64,000 nt of DNA. It comes from Isoperla grammatica (taxonomy: Eukaryota > Arthropoda > Insecta > Plecoptera > Perlodidae). The stretch's first letter is position 1; each line of letters starts with the position of its first letter. Under the pieces are notes generated by a model. It did no database searches, was not told the DNA's origin, and was given only the letters and a program-made list of their open reading frames with translations. The stretch spans positions 1,927,950 through 1,991,949 of the forward strand of contig OX246744.1 in NCBI GenBank assembly GCA_945910005.1, written 5' to 3'. A program made the position numbers and the translations under genes. Below are positions 47,864-58,926 of this stretch, piece after piece.

Positions 47864-49833
47864 GAACCGCTAAGAAGAGAAACAGGCGATTGCAGAACAG
47901 AAGACAGGCGCAAGAAGAAGGCAGCTTATGACTCCAGCACCGCTCACAAGAGAAGACAGCTGTAGAATCAAAGACAGGCGCAAGCGGAAGGCAGCTTATG
48001 ATTGCTCACAAGAGAAGACAGCTGTAGAACCAAAGACAGGCGCAAGAGGAAGGCAGCTTATGATTGCTCACAAGAGAAGACAGCTGTAGAATCAAAGACA
48101 GGCGCAAGCGGAAGGCAGCTTATGACTGCTCACAAGAGAAGACAGCTGTAGAATCAAAGACAGGCGCTAAAGGAAGGCAGCTTATGACTGCTCACATGAG
48201 AAGACAGCTGTAGAACCAAAGACAGGCGCAAGCAGAAGGCAGCTTATGACTGCTCACAAGAGAAGACAGCTGTAGAACCAAAGACAGGTGCAAGCGGAAG
48301 GCAGCTTATGATTGCTCACAAGAGAAGACAGCTGTAGAACCAAAGACAGGCGCAAGAGGAAGGCAGCTTATGATTGCTCACAAGAGAAGACAGCTGTAGA
48401 ACCAAAGACAGGCGCAAGAGGAAGGCAGCTTATGATTGCTCACAAGAGAAGACAGCTGTAGAATCAAAGACAGGCGCAAGCGGAAGGCAGCTTATGACTG
48501 CTCACAAGAGAAGACAGCTGTAGAATCAAAGACAGGCGCTAAAGGAAGGCAGCTTATGACTGCTCACAAGAGAAGACAGCTGTAGAACCAAAGACAGGCG
48601 CAAGCGGAAGGCAGCTTATGATTGCTCACAAGAGAAGACAGCTGTAGAATCAAAGACAGGCGCTAGAGGAAGGCAGCTTTTGACTGCTCACAAGAGAAGA
48701 CAGCTGTAGAACCAAAGACAGGCGCAAGTGGAAGGCAGCTTATGATTGCTCACAAGAGAAGACAGCTGTAGAATCAAAGACAGGCGCAAGCGGAAGGCAG
48801 CTTATGATTGCTCACAAGAGAAGACAGCTGTAGAACCAAAGACAGGCGCAAGCGGAAGGCAGCTTATGACTGCTCACAAGAGAAGACAGCTGTAGAATCA
48901 AAGACAAGCGCAAGCGGAAGGCAGCTTATGACTGCTCACAAGAGAAGACAGCTGTAGAACCAAAGACAGGCGCAAGCAGAAGGCAGCTTATGACTGCTCA
49001 CAAGAGAAGACAGCTGTAGAACGAAAGACAGGTGCAAGCGGAAGGCAGCTTATGATTGCTCACAAGAGAAGACAGCTGTAGAACCAAAGACAGACGCAAG
49101 AGGAAGGCAGCTTATGATTGCTCACAAGAGAAGACAGCTGTAGAACCAAAGACAGGCGCTAAAGGAAGGCAGCTTATGACACCAGCACCGCTCACAAGAG
49201 AAGACAGCTGTAGAACCAAAGACAGGCGCAAGAGGAAGGCAGCTTATGATTGCTCACAAGAGAAGACAGCTGTAGAATCAAAGACAAGCGCAAGCGGAAG
49301 GCAGCTTATGATTGCTCACAAGAGAAGACAGCTGTAGAACCAAAGACAGGCGCAAGCGGAAGGCAGCTTATGACTGCTCACAAGAGAAGACAGCTGTAGA
49401 ACCAAAGACAGGCGCAAGAGGAAGGCAGCTTATAATTGCTCACAAGAGAAGACAGCTGTAGAATCAAAGACAGGCGCAAGCGGAAGGCAGCTTATGACTG
49501 CTCACAAGAGAAGACAGCTGTAGAACCAAAGACAGGCGCAAGCGGAAGGCAGCTTATGACTGCTCACAAGAGAAGACAGCTGTAGAACCAAAGACAGGCG
49601 CAAGCGGAAGGCAGCTTATGACTGCTCACAAGAGAAGACAGCTGTAGAATCAAAGACAGGCGCAAGCGGAAGGCAGCTTATGACTGCTCACAAGAGAAGA
49701 CAGCTGTGGAACCAAAGACAGGCGCAACTAGGATTCACACAAAGACACAGATGCAAGAGGAAGGGAACTTCGAGGGATCGTCGCCTCATCTTGGGACTCC
49801 TATCAAACACACGGCACATTGAAGAGGAAGACT
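47864..49833 (+). repeat. 62-bp minisatellite, about 29 copies, exon-like borders
   Basis: The word agaagacagctgtagaa recurs every 62 bp from about 47950 to 49720, with gacaggcgcaagcggaaggc variants. Two places carry an extra 12 bp (caccagcaccgc type). The block starts after ttttttcttacag and ends at GACTAG|gtaagc, as an exon would. A 62-bp period rotates the frame each unit and one frame has TAG (ctgtag), so it cannot encode a long protein. Confidence 0.85.
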
Positions 49834-51472
49834 AGGTAAGCAGTTGTCAGAACTACTTCATACCTTCTGTCTTAGCCCCTCCCACTTACTTTGCTAACCA
49901 TTGTCTACGTCCACTTGCATGGGAAGTGTTCCCATGGTCACAGTTTTCCCGATCAACGTCTTGCCTCGTTGTCCTGCCCTCATCTATGATACTGTACGTC
50001 TAATCCCCCCCCCCCCCTACTAAACATATAGACGTGTAGTCTTAACTCAGATAAGCTGTGTGAGTGTTTTGACCAACAGTCACAGGTTATTGGATTCAAA
50101 AAACTAACAAATAGAATCTCTAATTTTTGCCAAAACTAGTTAACTGTTTGATCCGGATGGTTATTTTTTTAAGTAAAATTTAAGCACTTTGACTGTACAT
50201 CAATAATTGCAGATCTGTAAACGTAACCCACTGTACGCCGGCCTAAACTCTGCGATCTCTGTCTTTCAGTGGATGACTCCAGCACTGCTCACAAGAGAAG
50301 ACAGCTGTAGAACCAAAGACAGGCGCAACTAGGATTCACACAAAGACACAGATGCAAGAGGAAGGGAACTTCGAGGGATCGTCGCCTCATCGTGGTACTC
50401 CTATCAAACACACGGCAAATTGAAGAGGAAGACTAGGTAAGCAGTTGTCAGAACTACTTCATATCTTCTGTCTTAGCCCCTCCCACTTACTTTGCCAACC
50501 ATTGTGTACGTCCACTTGCATGGGAAGTCTTCCCATTGCCACAGTTTTCCCAATCAACGTCTTGTTTGGTTGTCCGGCCCTCATCTATGATACTGTACGT
50601 CTAACTCCCCCCCCCCCCCCCCAGAAACGTGTGGATGTGTAGTCAACATAGATAAGCTGTGTAAGTGATTGGATTCAAAAAATTTGCAACAAATAGAATC
50701 TATAATTCTTTGGTAAAACTAGTAGTACCTGTTTGATCCGTATTGTTTTTTTTTTAAGTAAAATATAAGCACTGTGACTCTGTGCTTCAATAGTTGCAGC
50801 TCTGTAAGCAGGCAGGCATGTGTTGTACTGACACATCCCCGTAACCCACTGTACGCCGGCCTAAACTCTGTGATCTGTCTTTCAGTGGATGACTCCAGCA
50901 CTGCTCACAAGAGAGGACAGCTGTGGAACCAAAGACAGGCGCAACTAGGATCCACACACAGACACAGATGCAAGAGGAAGGGAACTTCGAGGGATCGTCG
51001 CCTCATGTTGGGACTCCTATCAAACACACGGCACATTGAAGAGGAAGACTAGGTATGCAGTTGTCAGAACTACTTCATATCTTCTGTCTTAGCCCGTCCC
51101 ACTTACTTTGCCAACCTTTCTTTCTTTCTTTGCCAACTCATCTATGATACTGTACGTCTATTTCCCCCCCCCCCCCCCCCCAACCCCCCGAAACATGTGG
51201 ATGTGTAGTCAACACAGATATTATGTCTGAGTGCTTTGACCAACGGTCACAGGTTATTGGATTAAAAAAAACTAACAAATAGAATCTCTAATTCTTTAGT
51301 AAAACTAGTTTTAACTGTTTGATCCGGATGGTTATTGGTTAAAGTAAAATTTAAGCACTGTCCTCTGTGCTTCAATAGTTTCAGCTCTGTAAGCAGGCAG
51401 GCATGTGTTGTACTGACACATCCCCGTAACCCACTGAACGCCGGCCTAAACTCTGTGATCTCTGTCTTTCAG
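49834..51472 (+). repeat. tandem modules of about 610 bp: intron-like part plus exon-like part
   Basis: Three intron-like parts begin gtaagcagttgtcagaac (49834, 50436) or gtatgcagttgtcagaac (51053) and end in tgtctttcag at about 50270, 50886 and 51472. Two exon-like parts (about 50271-50435 and 50886-51052) resemble the end of the preceding 62-bp block (gggaacttcgagggatcgtc). Each intron-like part has a C run (about 50005, 50607, 51164). The exon-like parts end GAC-TAG|gta, where TAG is an in-frame stop in the only frame open to that point. Confidence 0.75.
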
Positions 51473-51674
51473 TGGACACCCCTGCCAAGACGGCCACCTT
51501 CAGTCCACCGACAAGTGGACACCCCTGCTATGACGGCCACCTTCAGTCCACCGACAAGTGGACACCCCTGCCATGACGGCCACCTTCAGTCCACCGACAA
51601 GTGGAGGGGTTTCATCCCCCAGCTGTACCGAGGGGCCCACGACGTGAAACAACGGACACATCTCTCGCTCTCAG
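51473..51674 (+). CDS. exon of an unrecognised gene (3' part), exon X
   Basis: 202 bp, acceptor tgtctttcag|TGG, donor CTCAG|gtgggt. In phase 0 it is open for 67 codons (words WTPLPRRPPSVHRQ and KWRGFIPQLYRGAHD) and ends in phase 1, which matches exon 52809. The first half is three copies of a 43-bp repeat (tggacacccctgcc...accgacaag), so the frame shifts between copies. The product is not recognised. The phase agreement across three exons is the main support, and no upstream partner in the same frame was found. Confidence 0.45.
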
Positions 51675-51825
51675 GTGGGTCCATGGGGGGTGTTATGAGT
51701 GGACGGACTAGAAGACTTGTTGAGTCGTTTGCCTGTCTTACACTGGGTCCTACACTGGTAGTGTAGCAAAGCGTCTTACACGAGTTACATAGCCACTGTA
51801 CAAACCTCCTGCACTTCCTATGACG

Positions 51826-52090
51826 CCTGTGATATCGCAGCTAGGCAACCATCAGTACTAGGATGTATCTTGGAACAGAGTGAATGCAAGGCACCGTAGA
51901 AACTGGGTTCAACATTTCTCCGCAAGGTAACAGCACTTGCTGTAGCCCCTGTGATATCGCAGCTAGGCAACCATCAGTACTCGGATGTATCTTGGAACAG
52001 AGTGAATGCAAGGCACCGTAGAAACTGGGTTCAACATTTCTCCGCGAGGTAACAGCACTTGCTGTAGCCCCTGTGATATCGCAGCTAGGC
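51826..52090. repeat. 122-bp tandem repeat, 2.1 copies
   Basis: gtgatatcgcagctaggcaa recurs at about 51829, 51951 and 52073, with ggatgtatcttggaacagag in between. Confidence 0.9.
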
Positions 52091-52808
52091 AACCAACATG
52101 CACTTTCTGTTTGATTTTTAATTGAGGGGGAAGGGGGGCGAAGGCTGGGCACTTGCCCCCTTTGGCAGGAACTAACTACACTCTCAATTTCCTCTCAGAT
52201 AGACCTGCAGTTATCTTAATAACTTGCCCCCTGATCCCCAAGGGTATGTGCTAGTGGCCAGGCTAGGGGGGGGGGGGTTGTGCAAGTAGGTGGGTGTTCT
52301 GTTAGTCTGTACATGTAGATTACTTTCAATTTGTCATTGCCCACCCCCCTTGACAAAATTCCTACGGGCGCCCATGGCTACACTAGGGTAAGTTTTAATT
52401 ACTGGCGAACGTTATACAAATATTACACTGACTTACACTAGTGTTAAGTGTAAGACAGGCAAACGAAGCTCATGGTGTCTCCATACGACTGTACGGGACT
52501 CCTGATTTCTCAACTTCCATTACAATGCTCTAAAATATTGTCAAAAGTACCCTTAAAATATGTCACCCCCTTATTTAGTGTCTGTCCTATTCAGCTACAA
52601 AACTGATTTACAAAGGATGTCAATATATAGAACTATGTGTACCGATAATGATAATGGAAAATCATAAAAATAGCAAGAATAAAAACCACAAAACACCCTT
52701 TATTAATTTGAATATGTGACAAAAAATATAATATATAACAGAAACAAACAAATAAATAAAAGCTCCTTCCCCACAAGTTGCCTGTAACGTGTATTCTCTT
52801 GGTTCCAG
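52091..52808 (+). other. intron-like sequence, no feature recognised
   Basis: A run of G lies near 52268. The part near 52250-52390 has G-rich and C-rich ends like the hAT-type elements, but no clear inverted ends. Confidence 0.4.
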
Positions 52809-52898
52809 TGGCCGTCCGAGCGTCCAAGGCAACAGTTCTCGGAGCTGAGGCATCACGGGAGACTACGATACAAGCGGCCTCGTCTTGCAACTCTACAG
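52809..52898 (+). CDS. exon of an unrecognised gene, exon Y
   Basis: 90 bp, acceptor cttggttccag|TG, donor CTACAG|gtgagt, phase 1 at both ends. It encodes AVRASKATVLGAEASRETT then IQAASSCNST. It joins exons 51473-51674 and 54443-54624 in frame. Strong consensus splice sites on both sides favour a real exon. No domain is recognised. Confidence 0.5.
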
Positions 52899-52941
52899 GT
52901 GAGTTTCAACACACGAAGCCCGACTATACCAACACCTCACT

Positions 52942-54006
52942 GGGCTTTGCACGCCAAGCTTGACGTAGACAGCGCTAGCGTAGAGTGGCAGTGCAAAGCC
53001 TTATTGACCAAAGGGCTTTGCACGCCAAGCTTGACGTAGACAGCGCTAGCGTAGAGTGGCAGTGCAAAGCCTTATTGACCAAAGGGCTTTGCACGCCAAG
53101 CTTGACGTAGACAGCGCTAGCGTAGAGTGGCAGTGCAAAGCCTCATTGACCATAGGGCTTTGCACGCCAAGCTTGACGTAGACAGCGCTAGCGTAGAGTG
53201 GCAGTGCAAAGCCTTATTGACCATAGAGCTTTGCACGCCAAGCTTGACGTAGACAGCGCTAGCGTAGAGTGGCAGTGCAAAGCCTTATTGACCATAAAGC
53301 TTTGCACGCCAAGCTTGACGTAGACAGCGCTAGCGTAGAGTGGCAGTGCAAAGCCTCATTGACCATAGGGCTTTGCACACCAAGCTTGACGTAGACAGCG
53401 CTAGCGTAGAGTGGCAGTGCAAAGCCTCATTGACCATTGGGCTTTGCACGCCAAGCTTGACGTAAGCAGCGCTAGCGTAGAGTGGCAGTGCAAAGCCTCA
53501 TTGACCATTGGGCTTTGCACGCCAAGCTTGACGTAGACAGCGCTAGCGTAGAGTGGCAGTGCAAAGCCTCATTGACCATTGGGCTTTGCACGCCAAGCTT
53601 GACGTAAGCAGTGCCAGCGTAGAGTGGCAGTGCAAAGCCTCATTGACCATAGGGCTTTGCACACCAAGCTTGACGTAGACAGCGCTAGCGTAGAGTGGCA
53701 GTGCAAAGCCTTATTGACCATAGGGCTTTGCACGCCAAGCTTGACGTAGACAGCGCTAGCGTAGAGTGGCAGTGCAAAGCCTCATTGACCATAGGGCTTT
53801 GCACGCCAAGCTTGACGTAGACAGCGCTAGCGTAGAGTGGCAGTGCAAAGCCTCATTGACCATAGGGCTTTGCACGCCAAGCTTGACGTAGGCAGCGCTA
53901 GCGTAGAGTGGCAGTGCAAAGCCTCATTGACCATAGGGCTTTGCACGCCAAGCTTGACGTAGACAGCACCAGCGTAGAGTGGCAGTGCAAAGCCTTATTG
54001 ACCATA
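52942..54006. repeat. 71-bp tandem repeat, 15 copies, each an inverted repeat
   Basis: Units start at 52942 and every 71 bp thereafter to 53936. Each holds ggctttgcac near its start and gtgcaaagcc about 38 bp later, an inverted pair around gacgtagacagcgctagcg. The inner arm bases (gctttgcac/gtgcaaagc) are the same in all copies, while changes fall in the spacer (tgaccaaa, tgaccata, tgaccatt) and in the loop. It lies in the intron between exons Y and Z. Confidence 0.95.
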
Positions 54007-54442
54007 GGGATTGAAAACTCAATAGATCCTACCTTTTGTGTTTAAGTACACGTTAACATACTGTAAGACAATGAGACATGATAAAATATTAGGTCAATGG
54101 GGATTTGGTAACAATAATTTATTACATATGGAATTCAATTGTCTTGTCTAATATTTTAACTTGATATTGTAAAATAATAAACAAACCCCATTTACTGTTA
54201 CCTATGCGGTTGAATCGAGTTTTGAAAATACAGAATCTTGGGAAAAGGGGGATCGGTAACTTCAGATCTTACTGTCCTTGCAAACCTTGGGTTAGAAAGT
54301 TTTTTAATACTGTAGTAGTAGATCGTTTTATTTCCTTATTGACTATTACATTTTTTTACAGACAGGCAGGCAGTTTTTTTGTAGTGGCAAGCAGAGAACA
54401 ATACGTTGTCAATGCTAATTTGTTTCATTGTTTGCGCTGCAG

Positions 54443-54624
54443 ATGGGACCACGTCAAGTCGACTGCCGATACAACGCACCAAGTCAAGTCAACTGCAGCT
54501 GCAACACGTCATGTCGACCGGAGCCCCAACCAGACCTTCACGGAGCACGAGCAATGGAGCAATGGAGCATTGGTTCTATGTCTATTATTTTGAGATGTGC
54601 AAAAATGGTGTTTTAGGCAGTTAA
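54443..54624 (+). CDS. last exon of an unrecognised gene, exon Z
   Basis: 182 bp coding part, acceptor tttgcgctgcag|AT, TAA at 54622-54624. The G left by exon Y completes GAT. Residues DGTTSSRLPIQRTKSSQLQ, then HVMSTGAPTRPSRSTSNG, then EHWFYVYYFEMCKNG. It is Ser/Thr/Gln-rich and then ends hydrophobic/aromatic. No homolog is recognised. A partial repeat (gtcaagtcgactgc / gtcaagtcaactgc) sits in its first half. Confidence 0.45.
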
Positions 54625-54660
54625 ACTTGACGGCTTAACCACAGAAAACCGCGATATTTT

Positions 54661-55750
54661 GTTTCTTCTTATTTAAAAATAGCCACAAATATGCTTCCAT
54701 AAGAGTAAAAAAAGGGTGGGTGCATGATAGGTAGAGATACGTTTTTTAGCGTTTTAGACGATAAATGTTCCATTGTTGAATATGTATTTTTGAAAATGCT
54801 GCAAAAGTGCTAATTTTACAAAACAATGAGGTGTTCCCATTTCTATTGAGATGTAGCTTAAGTTAAGAATTGCATTCTAAGTTCTAACCCTAATTAATTG
54901 CAACGGTATTGATTTTAAATATCTGCATGTAATTTTCCATTACAAGTGCAAAAAAATCCTCATATTCAAGGGTTTAATGAAAAGAAACAAATTTAAAAAT
55001 ACATGCTACAAAATGCAAAATTTCAATTAATTTAAATTGAGAAAATTAATCCAAAAAAGACGTATCTCTAATGATAGGGAAGGGTCATTAAAATGCTATG
55101 GTCGAGTTCAAACGTTTCGAATTTTAAACAAAAAATAAACATGCAGTCAAATTTTCTTTATCGCAGAAAATCAGAAAATCAATTATGATTTAACCAATTT
55201 CTCGGTCGGCTCAAACAAAAATGCTTCCATAAGAGTAAAAAAGGGTGGGTGCGTGATAGGCAGAGATACGGTTTTTAGCGTTTTAGACAGTAAATGTTCA
55301 ATTGTTGAAAATGTATTTTTGAAAATGCTACAAAGTGGTAATTTTACAAAGAAATTAGGTGTTCCCATTTCTATTGAGATTTAGCTAAATTTAAAAATTG
55401 CATTCTAACCCTAAAATTAATTGTAACGGAATTGATTTTAAATATCTGCATGTAATTTTCTATTAGAAGTGCAAAAAAATCCTCATATTCAAGGGTGTAA
55501 TGAAAAGAAACAAATTAAAAAATACATGCTACAAAATGCCAAAATTCAATTAATTTAAATCGAGAAAATAATGCAAAAAAAGACGTATCTCTAATGATAG
55601 GGAAGGGTCATTAAAATACTGCGGTCAAGTTCAAACGTTAGGATGTTTAATCAAAAACTAAACGTGCAATCGAATTTCCTTTATCGTTAATCAGAAAATC
55701 AGTTAACATCAATTATGATTTAACCAACTTCACGGTCGGCTCAAACTTGA
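54661..55750. repeat. two direct copies of a ~530-bp sequence
   Basis: atgcttccataagagtaaaa recurs at 54691 and 55221. Later shared words include gtgttcccatttctattgag and cgtatctctaatgatagg. Both units end near gatttaaccaa-tt-cggtcg. Confidence 0.9.
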
Positions 55751-56965
55751 AGCGCTTCCTTGTTTACGCTGTGCAGCCAGTAACTGTCTTTGCTTGTCAC
55801 TGTCATCAGCCACTATACGTGGTATACCCTCTTTGAGGTAGGGATGGGAAAAACCAGCTATTTTCCTAAACGTTTAAAGTTAAAAATTACCGCTCCCCCC
55901 CCCCCCCCCCCCCCGACGAAAAAATATGTTTTTAATTCTGTTTTAGTAGTCATAACATTTCGTAACTGATCCCCTGTACTCCCTCACAGCTTCAGACACT
56001 TGAAGTCTCATTGATACTTCAGAGCTGTGATAAATGAGGGTCCCCCCCCCCCCCCCCCCCTTTAGACGCCCACCCAACCAAAACATTTTGAATATAAACA
56101 GTACTAGTTTGTGAATCAAGCGGATGTCAAAATCCCAATTTTTATGATATTCTTCTTTATTTATTTAAACTTGATTAACAGATGCTAACGTAGTGACAAA
56201 TTTAATAACCTCAAACCATCCCACCACTTCACGTTTAAACGGGTTAAATATTTAACCTACCCATCCCTACTTTGAAGATTTAATTTAATTTCAAATACAA
56301 AAAACTCTTTTTTCGTGTGGTGTTAATGGGGGGGGGGGGGGAACGTTTAAACGTCATTTTAAAACGAGAATGAACATTCAGGATGTTGAACGCATTTCCC
56401 CATACCTAGTGCATGATGATATTGACAAGCATAGCTTTAACTGTCAGTTTGTCGTTCCTAACGATCGATTTCACAAACTTCAGCATGACTTACGTAATCG
56501 GTTTTTATTTAAAGCCCAAATTCATTAAGTTATTTAATTTTCGAGGGAGTACCTATGTATAAAATTTCAGGAGCTAATTCGCGTTTTAAGATACGACTGC
56601 TAATTTTGACTCTAGTTCGCGTTCGCGCTCCGTTTCGTGGCTTCAATCGCAAGTCAGGTGATTCGTGTGCCAACTGGATTTAGAGGGATTAGTTTAACTT
56701 AAAACAGAAATTGCAAATTTGTTTGTCACCATTTTTGCACATCTCTTGCTTTGTATCTTTCTTCTCTCTCTCTCTCTTATCATCATCATCATCATTACCA
56801 TCATCATCTTGCTCTGAACAGTGATGGGAGGTGGTGTGGAGGTGGGCTGGATGGACATGAGACTTGTCTTGTTGCCATGTAGCCCCTCTCCATGCCGCAG
56901 CCAGTACGCTACACTCTAGCGAGGCACTCCCGTCACTGTTCACAGGGCCCATTCACTTGTGCTCT
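55751..56965. other. intergenic sequence with poly-C tracts, no gene seen
   Basis: C runs at about 55895-55914 and 56042-56060, a G run near 56330, and short tct/atc repeats near 56765-56805. Nothing coding recognised. Confidence 0.5.
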
Positions 56966-57300
56966 CTTCTCATGCTTGCTTCATTCATTCTTTGCTTGCT
57001 TCATTCATTCTTTGCTTGCTTCATTCATTCTTTGCTTGCTTCATTCATTCTTTGCTTGCTTCATTCATTCTTTGCTTGCTTCATTCATTCTTTGCTTGCT
57101 TCATTCATTCTTTGCTTGCTTCATTCATTCTTTGCTTGCTTGCTTGCTTGCTCTTCTCTTTGCTTGCTCTTCTCTTTGCTTGCTCTTTTCCTTTAGTTAT
57201 CATTCTTTTCTTGCTTGCTTCATTCATTCATTCTTTGCTTGCTCTCTTCCTTCCTTTAGTTATCATTCTTTTCTTGCTTCATTCATTCATTCTTTGCTTT
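56966..57300. repeat. 20-bp minisatellite and derivatives
   Basis: About eight copies of ttgcttgcttcattcattct, then ttgc-rich variants and a two-copy 'cctttagttatcattctttt' block. Leu/His/Ser/Phe-rich frames are artefacts. Confidence 0.9.
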
Positions 57301-57637
57301 CTAATCAATAATTGTAAACTCATATATTTTGTAATCATATTTATTTGGTAATAATAAACATACAATTCACATAACAACAAATGTAATATATATAATATGT
57401 AATAAATATAATATGTAATAACATTGTATAATATAACAATATAAATAAAATATATAAGTATTAAAAAAAAACTAAGTCTTTTTAATGAAAAAAAATAAAC
57501 TAAGTCCTAAATATAAGTACTTTTGAAGAACTTTTGAAAGGCCCTGTTGGAGATAGCCGTTTTTTCACAGGGAATTTTTCGTGCAACCAGGTGTAGCGCG
57601 AAGGTTTGGCATGTCACTCGGACTATACTGTCCAACG
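57301..57637. other. very AT-rich sequence
   Basis: Low complexity at 57350-57510. Nothing recognised. Confidence 0.5.
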
Positions 57638-57780
57638 CTAGACGAGACTGATGACTGCCGAGAACAAGGATCGAAGGCAAGAAAGCCAAAGTGAAGCGGC
57701 GGCTTGTCTGCCACCACTTCACTGTGGCTTTCTTGCGTTCGATCCCTTAAGAGTTCACACAGTCATCAGTCCCGTCGAGC
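57638..57780. mobile_element. foldback MITE, about 143 bp
   Basis: gacgagactgatgactg and cagtcatcagtcccgtc are inverted, as are atcgaaggcaagaaagcc and ggctttcttgcgttcgat. The loop is near 57710. Confidence 0.75.
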
Positions 57781-58146
57781 AATGGTTATGCCAAAACTTC
57801 CTGCAACAAAGAATGTGTACAGTTATGAGCATAAGTACAGACGAGCCTCATGTTGAAAGACATTCCATCATTTCCACCTCACTTCTTATGCAAACGGTGC
57901 CAAAATTTGATTCGCAATGCTACATTTGTTTTGTATTGATGAAGTTAAAACTGTTTCCTTGCTAAGTGAAACAAAACGTTTATCAACTGTTATTGCAGTA
58001 ATTTTCTTGCCGGCAACCTTAGGATTGGTTGCACTAAGCATTCGTATTAGATCGCAAGGCTGCTGGCGTCCTACGATACGACCAAGCCTGGCATAACACG
58101 CTTTAATACACTTAGGCCACTGCTTTATCTATTTTAAGGAAGCTCC
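57781..58146. other. intergenic sequence, no gene seen
   Basis: Nothing recognised. Confidence 0.4.
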
Positions 58147-58426
58147 CTTGTAAATTTACGGCTGATGCTTTGTGCAAACATGTAATGGCAAGTTATTACG
58201 ATACAGAATACGCGAAGAAGTTAATATCTCCGCTGGCCCTGATTTTCTAAGACCTCTGTTACATTTAACGTTGTGGATGGGGGGGCCTTGTAAATTTACG
58301 GCCGATGTTTTGTGCAAACATGTAATGGCAAGTTATTACGATACGGAATACGCGAACAAGTTAAAATCTCCGCTGGCTCTGATTTTCTAAGACCTCTGTT
58401 ACATTTAACGTTGGGGGGGGACATTC
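58147..58426. repeat. two direct copies, 140-bp period
   Basis: cttgtaaatttacggc recurs at 58147 and 58287. Shared tgtgcaaacatgtaatggca and gattttctaagacctctgtt. Confidence 0.92.
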
Positions 58427-58926
58427 AAGCAAACGCTGCATTTGAAATTGTTACTGGGTGAAAGCTTTGATTATTCCGACCTATATTTTTGTTATGAGTT
58501 GAATGGTCGTATTTTTGTACGTGTAGTCCCGACTGAACAAATACAAGTGCGATCTAGGGGAGTATGTGGTTAACCCCGTGGGGAATTGTGTACTACAATA
58601 CGTCTACATAAAATCAGAATGCGTAGTGGCAATTGAAAAATCATGTTTGTGGTACGTTATTATTTAGAAATGTTAAGCTAAGGGAACATTATCCGTAATG
58701 TGTACGCTTACTAACAGGGGAGCCTCCTTAAGTGGAATAAGCGCAGCCTTGCATTTAACATAGCGCGTACAATGTTCATCATGAGATGCATAGGCTACAA
58801 AGTGTGAAAATCACAAATCTGACTGCTGAAACATAATGCTAATATGAAGTATTAAATATATGTAGTACTGTACTATTGAAATAGAGTTTGTTTGATGGCA
58901 AGTAGACGTGTTAGCAAAAATACTAT
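58427..58926. other. intergenic sequence, no gene seen
   Basis: Nothing recognised. Confidence 0.4.

Noticed and set aside
49056..49337. 93-codon protein from the 62-bp repeat
   Set aside because: The unit length rotates the frame and brings a TAG every third unit; other segments of the array have no such frame.
52942..54006. CRISPR array
   Set aside because: The spacers are the same in every unit, the unit is one 71-bp tandem repeat, and the setting is a eukaryotic intron.
56864..57351. Three overlapping Leu/His/Phe-rich frames
   Set aside because: Products of the 20-bp minisatellite.
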